From the NCBI RefSeq assembly GCF_017163705.1, contig NZ_JAFIWB010000007.1:1-64000 (forward strand): a stretch of DNA of 64,000 bases, in the 5' to 3' direction. Position 1 is the first letter of the stretch. Each line of letters starts with the position of its first letter. The notes under the pieces were generated by a model that saw only the letters and a list, made by a program, of their open reading frames with translations, was not told the DNA's origin and ran no database searches. This document shows positions 38,642 through 48,236 of this stretch, one piece after another. The translations under genes and the position numbers were made by a program. The DNA is from Xanthomonas bonasiae (lineage in GTDB: Bacteria; Pseudomonadota; Gammaproteobacteria; Xanthomonadales; Xanthomonadaceae).

Positions 38642-39349
38642 ATGAATGCCACTATCGCTGCCGCCGCCCTGCGCGTTCTGGTCCTGGAGGACGATCCGAT
38701 GCTGCGCGAGCGCATCCTGATCCCGGGCCTGCGCCGTTTCGGCTTCGACACCCAGGGCTGCGGCAGCGGCGCCGAGCTGCAGGCGCGGCTGCTGACCGCC
38801 CCCGCCGACATCGTGGTGCTCGACGTCGGCCTGCCCGACACCGACGGCTTCACCGTGGCGCGCGAACTGCGCCAACAGTATCCGGCCATCGGCATCGTCA
38901 TGCTGACCAGCCTGGGCCAGACCGAAGACCGCGTGCGCGGACTCACCGGCGGCGCCGATGCCTATCTGGCCAAGCCGGTGGAGATCGACCTGCTGGCGGC
39001 GACCTTGCACAGCCTGACCCGGCGCCTGGGCGGCGCCCCGATGGAACCGGCGCGTGGCCGCTGGCAGCTCAGCGAGGACGGCTGGTGCCTGCTGGCGCCG
39101 TCCGGCGCGGCGGCGGCGCTGACCGCGAGCGAACGCCGCCTGTGCCGGCGCCTGCTCGAGCAGCCCGGCCTGCTGGTCGCCCGCGAGGCGCTGATCGCGG
39201 CGCTGACCGACCGCGTGTACGACTTCGACGCGCACCGCCTCGACTCGATGGTGCACCGCCTGCGCAGCAAGGCGCAGCGCCGCTGCGGCGCCGCCCTGCC
39301 GTTGGCCGCGGTGCACGGCAAGGGCTACATCTTCGATCCGTCCGGCTGA
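38642..39349 (+). CDS. OmpR-type response regulator
   Basis: A 235-residue two-domain regulator. The receiver domain has LVLEDDPM (acid pocket), phospho-acceptor Asp61 in VVLDVGLPDTDGF, MLTS and KPVE. The C-terminal winged helix (about 125-235) contains LTASERRLCRRLLEQPG and ends HGKGYIFDP. The C-terminal domain is somewhat divergent from OmpR. The apparent partner kinase gene lies tail to tail with it, their coding ends overlapping by 25 bases. The ATG at 38642 follows an Arg-rich non-conserved stretch. Confidence 0.88.
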   Translation: MNATIAAAALRVLVLEDDPMLRERILIPGLRRFGFDTQGCGSGAELQARLLTAPADIVVLDVGLPDTDGFTVARELRQQYPAIGIVMLTSLGQTEDRVRGLTGGADAYLAKPVEIDLLAATLHSLTRRLGGAPMEPARGRWQLSEDGWCLLAPSGAAAALTASERRLCRRLLEQPGLLVAREALIAALTDRVYDFDAHRLDSMVHRLRSKAQRRCGAALPLAAVHGKGYIFDPSG

Positions 39350-40725
39350 GCGGCGGCCACGCGCGCCGTGCCGGCCGCCACGGCCGCGTGCGGCAAGGCG
39401 ATGCGGAAGCGGGTGCCCACGCCCAGTTCGCTGTGCACCTGGATGCGGCCGCCGGCGCGCGCCACCAGGTCGTGCACCACCGCCAGGCCGAGCCCGGTGC
39501 CGCTGTCGGCGGGCTTGGTGCTGTAGAACGGCTCGAACACGCGCGCCACCACGTCCACCGGCATGCCCTGGCCGTCGTCGGCGACCTCGATGATCGTCCA
39601 CGCCGCTTCGCTGCGCACGGCGATGTCGAGATGGCCGCGGTCGGCGATGGCGTCGCGGCTGTTGCTGGCCAGGTTGAGCAGCATCAATTCGAACTGGCTG
39701 CGATCCAGGTGGATCGGCGCCGGCGTCGCCGGCAAGGCGCAGCGCAGCACGATGCGCGCTTCCAGCAGTTGCCGCAGCATCGGCTGCAACGCATCGATGG
39801 CGGCCGCGGCGTCGAAGTCCTCGGCCTGTTCGCCATCGCGGCGGCTGAAGCGCAGCAGCCGGCGGATGACCGCCATGCCGCGCCGCGCCGATTCCTCCAC
39901 CGACGCCAGGCTGTCTTCCAGCAGCGCGATGCGCTCGCCGTCGCTGCCGGCATCGTCGTCGTGGCGCGTGGCGGAGAAGCCGACGATCACCGCCAGCACG
40001 TTGTTGAAATCGTGCGCCAGGCCGCCGGCCATGCGCTCGACGATCTCGCGCTTCTGCGCATGGATCAGCTGCGCCTGCGCGCGTTCGCGCGCCAGCATTT
40101 CCTGCTGCAGGCGATGGCCGCGCGCATTGGATTCGCGCAGGCTCTCGCGTAGCGCTTCGGTGGTGCGATCCAGCAGCAGCGTCACCAGCAGGTAGCTGAA
40201 CAGCACCGACGGCAGGTTGTAGAACGCGCGCCCCGGCTCGTCGGCGAACTCCAGCAGCGCATCGTGGCCCACGCCCAGGCCCAGCATCAGCAGCAGTGCG
40301 CCGAAGGTGATCCACAGCGCGCGGCGCCCGAGCACCAGCCCGGCCAGGATCAGCACCAGCATCTGCGCCAACTGATCCGGCAACTGACGCTGCAGGCCGT
40401 TGACCGCGGCATTGACCAGCAGCGACGCCAGCATCGCGGCCAACAGCAAGCCGACGCCCCCGCGCAGCGCGCCGCGGCGCACGCGCACGAAACCGATCGC
40501 GGCGCACACCGCGATCAGCAGGCTCATCGTCAGCGACACCACCAGGCCGGGCGGCACCGCGCGTCCGCGCAGCTGCGGCCAGGCCAGCGGCAGCGCGACT
40601 GCGAACGTAGCCGGAATGGTGATCGCCAGGAACAGCAGCAACAGCTGGATCACCCGCACGTTGCGCCGGTCCACCTCGTCCACGACCGGCGCCCGGTCGA
40701 ACCAGTTCAACAACGCCCTCACCAT
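39325..40725 (-). CDS. membrane sensor histidine kinase
   Basis: A 466-residue kinase. Residues about 25-185 hold six hydrophobic segments with short loops, so sensing is likely in or near the membrane. The HisKA phospho-site is His238 in AGGLAHDFNNVLAVI, the HDxN style. The ATPase domain has N-box LLNLASNSRDA, G1 VADDGQGMP and GTGLGLAVVHDLV. The 3' end overlaps the response regulator gene by 25 bases in the opposite direction, an unusual arrangement for a cognate pair. The start at 40725 gives a complete N-terminal helix. Confidence 0.88.
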   Translation of the reverse strand: MVRALLNWFDRAPVVDEVDRRNVRVIQLLLLFLAITIPATFAVALPLAWPQLRGRAVPPGLVVSLTMSLLIAVCAAIGFVRVRRGALRGGVGLLLAAMLASLLVNAAVNGLQRQLPDQLAQMLVLILAGLVLGRRALWITFGALLLMLGLGVGHDALLEFADEPGRAFYNLPSVLFSYLLVTLLLDRTTEALRESLRESNARGHRLQQEMLARERAQAQLIHAQKREIVERMAGGLAHDFNNVLAVIVGFSATRHDDDAGSDGERIALLEDSLASVEESARRGMAVIRRLLRFSRRDGEQAEDFDAAAAIDALQPMLRQLLEARIVLRCALPATPAPIHLDRSQFELMLLNLASNSRDAIADRGHLDIAVRSEAAWTIIEVADDGQGMPVDVVARVFEPFYSTKPADSGTGLGLAVVHDLVARAGGRIQVHSELGVGTRFRIALPHAAVAAGTARVAAAQPDGSKM

Positions 40726-40944
40726 CCGAATGCGCTCCCCATCCCACTCGACTCGGTGAGAACCCGGTGATGATCGTGCGAGAACTTGCGGGTGACAAGT
40801 AAATGACGCCGCGCATAAGTTCGCTGTACGGAGCGCGCGCAGGGGGAATCACGGCGCGCTTCCCAAGACCACTCGGACCGAAGCGGCGCCCGCGCGCCGT
40901 TGACGTCGCGTCCTGCCCTGTCGCCACGCACATCAGAGATCGCC

Positions 40945-43275
40945 ATGAACGCATGCATGTCCATCCACAGCACCGCCGCCCATCGACCGACCCTCAGCGC
41001 CGCGCTCGGCGCTTCCACCGTCCGCGCCCGCAACGTGCTGGCCCTGGCCTGCGCGCTGTGCCTGGCGCCGCCGGCGCTGGCGCAGGCCGCGACCGATGCG
41101 ACGGCCACCGACACGAACGCGGCGCCAGCGGACGCGAGCGCCGACGCCAGTTTCTATCTGCAGGCCACCGGCAGCGACAGCAGCAACGCCGGCGCCTATG
41201 CCGACGGCGAAGAGGCGCTGGCGGCGGGCGAAGCCGCCTCCGCGGTCGGCACCGGCACCGTCGCACTCGGCGCCGGCGCGGTCAGCTACGCCAGTCACGC
41301 GCTGGCGGTCGGCCACAATAGCCTGGCCACCGAGATCTCCACCACCGCGATCGGCGGCATGCTCGACGTGGATTACTCGTACCTGTCCGGCGGCGTGGTG
41401 ATCCTGCAGCAGACCTCCGCCACTGGCATGGCCGCCACCGCACTGGGCGCCGGTGCCCAGGCCAGCGGCAAGTTCAACGTGGCCGCCGGCGCCGGCGCGA
41501 TCGCCAGCGACAGTTCCAGCGTCGCCGTCGGCGGCATCGTCGACGTGGGCGAAGATGGCTTGAGCAGTGAAGGCATGCAGTTGCAGGCCACCCAGGCCAC
41601 CGGCCCGCTGTCCACCGCGCTGGGCGGCGGCGCGCTGGCCACCGCCTACAGTTCCACTGCGGTCGGCGCCCTGGCCGAAGCCAGCGCCAACCGCACCGTG
41701 GCCGTGGGTTCCACCGCGGTCGCCAACCAATACGCCGCCGTGGCCGTGGGCGCGCAGAGCCAGGCCATCGCCGAGTGGGCCACCGCCTTCGGCAATGGCG
41801 CACGCGCCTGGGGCACCCACAGTGTGGCCATGGGTCCCAGCGCGTTCGCGCAGAGCGATGACAGCACGGCGGTCGGCCCGGCCGCGCTCGCCCTCGGCGT
41901 CGGCTCCACCGCGCTCGGCAACGGCTCCTGGGCCGGCGGCACCCGTAGCCTGGCCCTCGGCGGGGGCATGGTGTGGAACGGCGAATTCTTCCGCGAGACT
42001 CCGGTGTTGTTCTACGACAGCATCGCCGTGGGCACCGGCGCGGACGTGTTCGGCGACCAGTCGATCGCGATCGGCCCCGGCGCCCGCGTCGGCAATTCCC
42101 AGTTCGTCAACGACCAGACCACCATCACCAACCGCAGCGTGGCCCTGGGCGCCGGCTCGGTCACCGAACGCGACAACACCGTGTCGATCGGCGCGGCGGG
42201 CAGCGAACGCCAGCTCACCAACCTGGCCGCCGGCACCCAGGACACCGATGCGGTCAACCTGGCGCAGCTGCGCAACGTCGCCGCCGCGTTCGGCGCCGGC
42301 AGCGTGGTCGATGCCAACGGCAATCTGATCGGCGGCAACTATCTGGTGCAGGGCAGCCACTACACCGACCTGGGCTCAGCGATGGGGGCGATCGATAACG
42401 CGCTGACGGGCTTCGATAGCCGCATCAACGCCATCGGCAGCTCCGGCAACTCCGGTGGCGTCAGTGTCGGCGGCGGCAGCAGCGGCGAGGTGACCGCGCC
42501 CAGCACCGGCGCCGGCACCAATGCCGTGGCCGTGGGCTCCGGCGCCACCGCCAATGGCGAGAACGGTCTGGCGCTGGGCGCCGACGCGCTGGCCTACGGC
42601 CCCAACGACACCGCGATCGGCGCCAACGCCAAGGTCAACGCCGACGGCAGCACCGCGGTCGGCGCCAACGCGCGCGTCGCGGCGGTCGCGACCAATGCGG
42701 TGGCGGTGGGCGAGAGCGCCAGCGTCAGTTCCGCGTCCGGCACCGCGCTCGGCCAGGGCGCGTCGGTCACCGCCAACAATGCGGTCGCCCTGGGCCAGGG
42801 CTCGGTCGCCGATCGCGCCAACACCGTGTCGGTCGGCAGCGCCGGCAACGAACGCCAGATCAGCAACGTCGCCGCCGGCAGCGCCGGCACCGATGCGGCC
42901 AACGTGGCGCAGATGCGCGCCGGCGACAGCGCCACTCTGAGCAGCGCCAATGCCTACACCAATACCCGCATCACCGCGCTGGACGACAGCTTCGAGCAGC
43001 TGCGCACCGACACCGAACATCGCCTGGACGGCATGGACCGGCGCATGGACAAGCTGGGCGCGATGAGCGCGGCGATGTTGAACATGGCGGTCAACGCCGC
43101 CGGCACGCAGAGCCCGCGCGGGCGCGTGTCGGTCGGCGCCGGCTTCCAGGGCGGCCAGCAGGCGCTGTCGATCGGCTATGCCAAGAAGATCGGCGCGCGC
43201 GCGTCCTTCAGCCTGGGCGGCGCCTTCAGCAGCGGCGAATCCTCCGCCGGCATCGGCGTGGGCGTGGACCTGTGA
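40945..43275 (+). CDS. YadA-type trimeric autotransporter adhesin
   Basis: A 776-residue surface protein. An extended signal region ending near LAPPALAQAA precedes a Gly/Ala/Ser/Thr-rich passenger with many Hep/Hag (YadA-head) repeats of the form A.A.G..A.A....A.A.G, and two stalk-neck units containing NLAQLRNVAAAFG and NVAQMRAGDSAT. Immediately before each neck is a similar SVA..NTVS.G..G.ERQ block. A coiled-coil precedes the C-terminal anchor (SPRGRVSVGAGFQGGQQAL to GIGVGVDL), which forms the trimeric beta barrel. Such adhesins mediate host attachment and biofilm. A subtilase gene follows after 62 bases. Confidence 0.93.
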   Translation: MNACMSIHSTAAHRPTLSAALGASTVRARNVLALACALCLAPPALAQAATDATATDTNAAPADASADASFYLQATGSDSSNAGAYADGEEALAAGEAASAVGTGTVALGAGAVSYASHALAVGHNSLATEISTTAIGGMLDVDYSYLSGGVVILQQTSATGMAATALGAGAQASGKFNVAAGAGAIASDSSSVAVGGIVDVGEDGLSSEGMQLQATQATGPLSTALGGGALATAYSSTAVGALAEASANRTVAVGSTAVANQYAAVAVGAQSQAIAEWATAFGNGARAWGTHSVAMGPSAFAQSDDSTAVGPAALALGVGSTALGNGSWAGGTRSLALGGGMVWNGEFFRETPVLFYDSIAVGTGADVFGDQSIAIGPGARVGNSQFVNDQTTITNRSVALGAGSVTERDNTVSIGAAGSERQLTNLAAGTQDTDAVNLAQLRNVAAAFGAGSVVDANGNLIGGNYLVQGSHYTDLGSAMGAIDNALTGFDSRINAIGSSGNSGGVSVGGGSSGEVTAPSTGAGTNAVAVGSGATANGENGLALGADALAYGPNDTAIGANAKVNADGSTAVGANARVAAVATNAVAVGESASVSSASGTALGQGASVTANNAVALGQGSVADRANTVSVGSAGNERQISNVAAGSAGTDAANVAQMRAGDSATLSSANAYTNTRITALDDSFEQLRTDTEHRLDGMDRRMDKLGAMSAAMLNMAVNAAGTQSPRGRVSVGAGFQGGQQALSIGYAKKIGARASFSLGGAFSSGESSAGIGVGVDL

Positions 43276-43337
43276 CCCGCCGCGGCGCCGCGCGCCGCGA
43301 TTCTTTCCTTACCCCTCTTCATTTCTAGGATCTGCAG

Positions 43338-45224
43338 ATGACGTCCTCCAACACGCTCGCCGCCGCGCTTGCCGCTGTCCTGTTCGCCGGTGCCGCGCAG
43401 GCGGCTTCTCCCACCATCGGCCTGGGCGGCGTGCGCGGCCCGGCGCCGCAGGCGGCCACCGCCAACGACCTGGGCCAGCGCTTCATCGTCAAGACCCGCG
43501 AGGGCGGCGCCCAGGCGCGCAGCCTGCTGGCCACCACCCTCAGCAGCGCGGTCGCGCGCAGCGGCATGCAGCGCGCCAAGAGCGCCAGCGCCGGCGTGCC
43601 GGCGCGCAGCGCGGTCAGCGCCACCGTGCTGCGCGACATGGCGGTGCCGGGCTGGCACGTGGTGCAGACCTCGCGCCACCTCAGCGACAGCGAGCGCACC
43701 GCCTTCATCAACGAACTGAAGGCCGACCCGTCGGTGGTGTCGGTACAGGTCGACCGCCTGTACCGGCGCCTGGACGAGGCCAGCGTGCGCCTGCCGGCCG
43801 CCATCGCGGCTGCCGCCTCCACCACGCCCAACGATCCGGCCTACGCCCAGCTGCAGTGGAACTTCCACGACCCGGTCGGCGGGGTCAATGCCGAACAGGG
43901 CTGGACCCGCTCCACCGGCCAGGGCGTGGTGGTGGCGGTGGTCGACACCGGCGTGGTCAAGGACAACCCCGACCTGGCCGCCAACCTGCTGCCCGGCTAC
44001 GACATGATCACCGACCACCGCGTCTCGCGCCGCGACAGCGACGGCCGCGTGCCCGGCGGCTACGATCTGGGCGACTGGGTCGAGGCCGACTACTGCACCG
44101 CGCTCGGCGCATCCGGCAACGCCCCGGAGCCGAGTTCCTGGCACGGCAGCCATGTCTCCGGCACCATCGCCCAGGTCACCAACAACAACCTGGCCACCGC
44201 CGGCCTGGCGTACGGCGCCAAGGTCGTCCCGGTGCGCGTGCTCGGTTCCTGCGGCGGTTTCGGCAGCGACATCGCCGACGGCATGCTGTGGGCCGCGGGC
44301 CTGCCGGTGGCCGGCCTGCCGACCAATCCGAATCCGGCCGAGGTGATCAACATGAGCCTGGGCAGCGGCGGCCCGGATACCTGCCCGCAGATCTACCAGG
44401 ACGCGATCGACCAGATCAACGCCAAGGGCACGATCATCGTGGTCGCCGCCGGCAACTCCAACGCCAACGCCGCCACCTACACCATGTCCTCCTGCAACGG
44501 CGTGATCAGCGTCGGCGCCACGCGCGTCAACGGCGGCCGCGCCAGCTACTCCAACTACGGCACCCGCGTGGACATCGCCGCGCCGGGCGGCGGCGGCGAC
44601 GTCGACGGCAACCCGAACGGCTACATCTTCCAGGTGCTCAACGGCGGCACGCAGGGCCCGACCGGCGACTGGCAGATCGGCGGCATGGCCGGCACTTCGA
44701 TGGCGTCCCCGCACGTGGCCGCGGCGGTGGCGATGGTGCAGAGCGTGGCCACGACCCCGTTCACCTGGAGCGGCATGCGCGACCTGCTGCGCGCCAGCGC
44801 GCGGCCGTTCCCGGTGGCGATCGCCACCACCACGCCGATCGGCGCCGGCATCCTGGACGTGGACATGCTGCTGCAGCTGGCGACCACGCCGCCCTGCCAG
44901 CCGTCGGACAGCAGCTGCGTGCCGCCGACCAAGACCCTGACCAACAAGGTCGAGATGCGCGGTCTCGGCAGCCAGGGTGGCGACGCGCTGTACAGCTTCC
45001 AGGCCACCGCCGGCACGGCGGTCACCTTCATGACCTTCGGCGGCAACGGCAACGTGGCGATGTACGTGTCGGCGGGCACGGTGCCGACCAGCAGCAGCTA
45101 CGCCGCCCGCTCCACCCGCGCCGGCACCACGCAGACGGTCCGCATCACCCCGTCCAGCGCGGGCACCTACTACGTGCGCCTGAGCGGCAGCTACAGCGGT
45201 CTGACCCTGGTGGCGCGGCAGTAA
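43338..45224 (+). CDS. secreted S8 serine protease (subtilase) with PPC domain
   Basis: A 628-residue secreted protease: signal peptide (LAAALAAVLFAGAAQA), inhibitor-like propeptide to about residue 150, then the S8 catalytic domain. The triad is Asp203 in AVVDTGV, His269 in SWHGSHVSGT and Ser454 in GTSMASPHVAAA. The C-terminal part (about 525-628) is a bacterial pre-peptidase PPC beta-sandwich. The family is typical of Xanthomonas extracellular proteases exported by type II secretion. It follows the adhesin gene by 62 bases. Two strong hairpins, the second with a T-run, follow its stop. Confidence 0.92.
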   Translation: MTSSNTLAAALAAVLFAGAAQAASPTIGLGGVRGPAPQAATANDLGQRFIVKTREGGAQARSLLATTLSSAVARSGMQRAKSASAGVPARSAVSATVLRDMAVPGWHVVQTSRHLSDSERTAFINELKADPSVVSVQVDRLYRRLDEASVRLPAAIAAAASTTPNDPAYAQLQWNFHDPVGGVNAEQGWTRSTGQGVVVAVVDTGVVKDNPDLAANLLPGYDMITDHRVSRRDSDGRVPGGYDLGDWVEADYCTALGASGNAPEPSSWHGSHVSGTIAQVTNNNLATAGLAYGAKVVPVRVLGSCGGFGSDIADGMLWAAGLPVAGLPTNPNPAEVINMSLGSGGPDTCPQIYQDAIDQINAKGTIIVVAAGNSNANAATYTMSSCNGVISVGATRVNGGRASYSNYGTRVDIAAPGGGGDVDGNPNGYIFQVLNGGTQGPTGDWQIGGMAGTSMASPHVAAAVAMVQSVATTPFTWSGMRDLLRASARPFPVAIATTTPIGAGILDVDMLLQLATTPPCQPSDSSCVPPTKTLTNKVEMRGLGSQGGDALYSFQATAGTAVTFMTFGGNGNVAMYVSAGTVPTSSSYAARSTRAGTTQTVRITPSSAGTYYVRLSGSYSGLTLVARQ

Positions 45225-45270
45225 GCCGCACACGGCGGTCCGCGGCGGCGCCGTTCGCCGCCGCACCGGC

Positions 45271-45300
45271 GCGCGCGGGAGAACCTCTCCTCCCGCGCGC
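45271..45300 (+). terminator. strong GC hairpin after the S8 protease gene
   Basis: GCGCGCGGGAG pairs perfectly with CTCCCGCGCGC around an eight-base loop, without a T-run. It precedes the classical terminator at 45323. Confidence 0.6.
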
Positions 45301-45322
45301 GTTTCCCAGGCAGCAGCGCTTT

Positions 45323-45346
45323 GCCCGCCATCCGGCGGGCTTTTTT
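45323..45346 (+). terminator. rho-independent terminator of the adhesin/protease unit
   Basis: GCCCGCC-ATCC-GGCGGGC followed directly by TTTTTT, about 100 bases after the protease stop and before the convergent pirin gene. Confidence 0.9.
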
Positions 45347-45446
45347 GTGCTGAATTCGCAGCGAGATGCGGGGAGCGGGAGCTGCGCGGCCATGCCCCGT
45401 GCGATCAGTCGCGGCCTTCGCCGCGTCGCTCAGGGATCCGTGTCGC

Positions 45447-46349
45447 TCAGCGGAACACCGGAATCGTTCCCGACGCGGTACGCCGGTTGCCGGCATCCCG
45501 CATCAAGCGGCCCAACTCGGCGATGCGGCGCTCGCCCTTTTCCAGGGCCTGCATCGAGGTATGCACCGAGTAATTGCCCATGTACAGATCGTACGGATGC
45601 GGCACCGCCGAGGCGAGCACGAACACGGCATCCCGATCGCCGGAGGCTTCGAGGGTGATGGGCGCTTCGCCCTCGGCGAACACCACCATTTCGCCAGCGT
45701 CGACGGGGGCGCCGGCTTGGAGCTTGCCCTTGGCGAGCGCCAACCAGCCAACGCGGTGCCCGGCCGGCGGTTGGTAGGTCCAGCGTTCGCCGGGACGCAG
45801 GGTGACAAGCAGGTAATTGATGCCCTGCGGCGCCGGAACCGGACTTTGCGCGCCGTCGTAGCGACCGACGATCACCCGCGCCGGGCCGACTTGCGGGATG
45901 TGCTCGGCCTCGATGTAGCGGCTGTCCGGCTCGCCATTCTCGAGTTCGGCGGGCAAGGCCAGCCAGAGCTGAAAGCCCTGGAGACGCGGCGTGTCGGCCG
46001 CCGACAGTTCCTTGCCGTGCCAGATACCGTTGCCGGCGCACGTCCATTCCACGCCGCCGTAGTGGAGCGTACCGGCGCTGCCACTGATCGGGTCCTCATA
46101 GCGCAAGGCGCCTTCGACCGGCACCGTCACGGTGGCGATGCCGGAGTGCGGGTGCAGCGGCATGTTCGCCATCGCCTGCATGGTGTCGCGGGTGGCCTCG
46201 ATCAGATCGAGAAACACGAAAGGCTTCAGCACGCGGCCCAGATCGGAAGGACTCATCAAGCGGACGATCGGGCCGCCGCCGTGGCCGCGCGTGCGGTGCA
46301 CGATGTTCCGCGCCATGGTCGCGGCTGCGCTGGAAAGGAGTGCGTTCAT
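45447..46349 (-). CDS. pirin family protein
   Basis: A 300-residue bicupin. The N-terminal cupin holds the pirin metal region: PLHPHSGIATVT supplies HxH and NGIWHGKE the later His. The usual HxE is here HxxE, so the acidic ligand is displaced by one residue. Pirins act as quercetinases or as redox-sensing cofactors. It is the last gene of a unit with azoR and the FAD oxidoreductase (34-base gap), suggesting quinone or flavonoid detoxification. The ATG at 46349 is preferred, with AAAGGAG upstream. Confidence 0.88.
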   Translation of the reverse strand: MNALLSSAAATMARNIVHRTRGHGGGPIVRLMSPSDLGRVLKPFVFLDLIEATRDTMQAMANMPLHPHSGIATVTVPVEGALRYEDPISGSAGTLHYGGVEWTCAGNGIWHGKELSAADTPRLQGFQLWLALPAELENGEPDSRYIEAEHIPQVGPARVIVGRYDGAQSPVPAPQGINYLLVTLRPGERWTYQPPAGHRVGWLALAKGKLQAGAPVDAGEMVVFAEGEAPITLEASGDRDAVFVLASAVPHPYDLYMGNYSVHTSMQALEKGERRIAELGRLMRDAGNRRTASGTIPVFR

Positions 46350-46383
46350 CAGTGGGGATCTCCGACCTGAGTGTGGACCTGGA

Positions 46384-47511
46384 CTACACGCCAAGCGCCT
46401 TGCGATATTGGGGAACGAGCATGTGCCCGGATTTCGCCATCCGCACGAAGGCCGGCCAGCGCACGACGCCCACGCCCGGCAGATGCACGACGCCGTGGCG
46501 GCTGCCGAGGGTCACGGCCATCTTGGGATTGCCCGTCTGCGGCTTGTACGCCTTGAGCTTCGGGGCGGCCTTGCCGTCGGCCAGCAAGGCGCGAATGTTG
46601 TGCGCGGCAGTCTTGACGTGGCCGTTGATGTGCCAGGCCATCTTGTTTTCGTCCAGGTCGGTGATGTCGCCCAGAGCGAATACGGTTTCAAGACCGGCCA
46701 CACGCAATTCGGGCGTGACGCGGATACGGCCGGCGGCATTGAGCGCGGATGCGAAATGCGCCTGCATGTAGCCGGTGTTCGGCCTGCCGCCGATGCACCA
46801 GATCAGCAGGTCGTAGGCGATGCTGCGGCCACGGTTGGTGCGGGCTTCACCGCCGGCGGCAAACGCATCGGTGCTGCTACCGAGGTTGTCGAAGCGTTCG
46901 TCGGCCAGAATGGTGACGCCACGCTTTCGCAGGAACGCGTTGGCATAGTCCGCCGCCGCTTCCGACGTGCCCGACAGCAGGCGCGGGCCGGCTTCCAGGA
47001 TCGTGAGCTGCTTGTCCGGGTAGCGCTCGACGATCTCGCCCGCCAGCTCGACGCCGATCGGGCCGCCGCCAACGATGACGATGCGCCGCGCCTCGACGAT
47101 ACGGTGCTGATACCGCCGATAGAACTCCCTGCGCTCGCTGACCGAGGTGCCGCCGACGGCGCGCACCAGCGCATTGGAAAATACGCTTCCCGTCGCCAGC
47201 ACGATGATGTCGCCCGTCAGCCGTTGCTCTTGCCCGTCCTGCAACCGAACGCTGCCGCCATCCTGGCGCAGTTCGGTCAGCGCACCGCGAACATGCTCGA
47301 CGCCGGGCAACGCTTGGGCGAACGGAATGATCGCGCTATCGCCAAAATCGGGATCGACCACGCTGCGCGGAGCAGCCATCGGGATCTCGAAGTATTCGTT
47401 GGGATCAACCAGCACGACGCGCAATCGCGGTGACAGGGCCTTGGCAAGCAAGGCACCGGCCATCCCCCCGCCGTGGATGACAACCTGCGGATTGGTTTGG
47501 GTGATGGACAT
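46384..47511 (-). CDS. FAD-dependent NAD(P)H oxidoreductase (NDH-2/FSP1-like)
   Basis: A 375-residue two-dinucleotide-fold flavoprotein. The FAD motif is VVIHGGGMAGALLAKAL at the N terminus, the NAD(P)H motif is IVIVGGGPIGVELAGEIVE in the middle, and VFALGDITD supplies the C-terminal FAD contact. It resembles the NDH-2/AIF/FSP1 quinone reductases. No membrane anchor is obvious. It lies 23 bases after azoR and 34 before pirin, probably in one transcript repressed by the divergent HxlR protein. An alternative ATG lies five codons upstream at 47526. Confidence 0.85.
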   Translation of the reverse strand: MSITQTNPQVVIHGGGMAGALLAKALSPRLRVVLVDPNEYFEIPMAAPRSVVDPDFGDSAIIPFAQALPGVEHVRGALTELRQDGGSVRLQDGQEQRLTGDIIVLATGSVFSNALVRAVGGTSVSERREFYRRYQHRIVEARRIVIVGGGPIGVELAGEIVERYPDKQLTILEAGPRLLSGTSEAAADYANAFLRKRGVTILADERFDNLGSSTDAFAAGGEARTNRGRSIAYDLLIWCIGGRPNTGYMQAHFASALNAAGRIRVTPELRVAGLETVFALGDITDLDENKMAWHINGHVKTAAHNIRALLADGKAAPKLKAYKPQTGNPKMAVTLGSRHGVVHLPGVGVVRWPAFVRMAKSGHMLVPQYRKALGV

Positions 47512-47534
47512 GGTGCTTTCTCGCATTGCCGGCG

Positions 47535-48143
47535 TCAGGCGGCGAGCTGCTCGGCTTCGGCTACCGCTGCGTCGATGGCGGCGGCGCGGCGTTCCGGGCT
47601 GATCGCCAAGCCTTCGGCCCGGACAAAGCTGATGTCGGTGATGCCGAGGAAACCGAAGAAACCACGCAGGTAGGTTTCCTGATGATCGAGGAAGGCGTGC
47701 GGCGTGCCTTCGCCGTACAGGCCACCGCGGGTGGACGCGACAATGACGCGCTTGCCCTTGGCAAGTCCTTCCGCACCGTTTTCCGTATAGCGGAAGGTCT
47801 TGCCGGGCACGGCGAGCCGGTCGAGCCAGGCGCGCAGCTGCGTCGGGAGCGCGAAGTTGTACATGGGCGCACCGACGACCAAGGTGTCGGCTGCCAGAAA
47901 GTCGTTCAGGAGCTTCGCGTTGCGGGCGACGGCCTGCCTCGCGTCGTCGCCTTGCGGTTCGACGCCCTGAACAGCCAGAAATTCCGCGCTGGAAAGATGG
48001 CCGACCTGCTGGGCGGCAAGATCGATATGGATGACCCGGGTTCCCGGTTTGGCCGCGGCCAACCGTTTGACGATCGCCGCCGTGAGCTGGCGGCTGACCG
48101 ACTGTTCGTCGAGGATGCTGGCATCGATATGGAGGAGCGTCAT
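47535..48143 (-). CDS. azoR: FMN-dependent NADH:quinone/azo reductase
   Basis: A 202-residue flavodoxin-fold reductase of the AzoR family. The FMN phosphate site lies in the N-terminal LLHIDASILDEQSVSRQL. VVGAPMYNFALPTQLRAWLDR and STRGGLYG contribute the isoalloxazine site. Such enzymes reduce quinones and azo compounds by two electrons and protect against electrophiles. GGAG precedes the ATG at 48143. It is first in a three-gene unit and diverges from the HxlR regulator across 93 bases, the classical setting for HxlR/YodB-controlled azoreductases. Confidence 0.92.
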   Translation of the reverse strand: MTLLHIDASILDEQSVSRQLTAAIVKRLAAAKPGTRVIHIDLAAQQVGHLSSAEFLAVQGVEPQGDDARQAVARNAKLLNDFLAADTLVVGAPMYNFALPTQLRAWLDRLAVPGKTFRYTENGAEGLAKGKRVIVASTRGGLYGEGTPHAFLDHQETYLRGFFGFLGITDISFVRAEGLAISPERRAAAIDAAVAEAEQLAA

Positions 48144-48236
48144 GGCCAAGCCTTGGTATAAAATTGTGACCCTGGCTAGCAATGTAACCACGCCCTCGAA
48201 CGCGGGCAATAAGGCACATCAAGGGAACTCGGTGCT

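Noticed and set aside
34826-40954. A 2042-codon minus-strand open frame spanning zwf, GH15 and the response regulator region
   Set aside because: Only the zwf part (start 36679) has family similarity; the rest is a GC-rich shadow over real genes in other frames.
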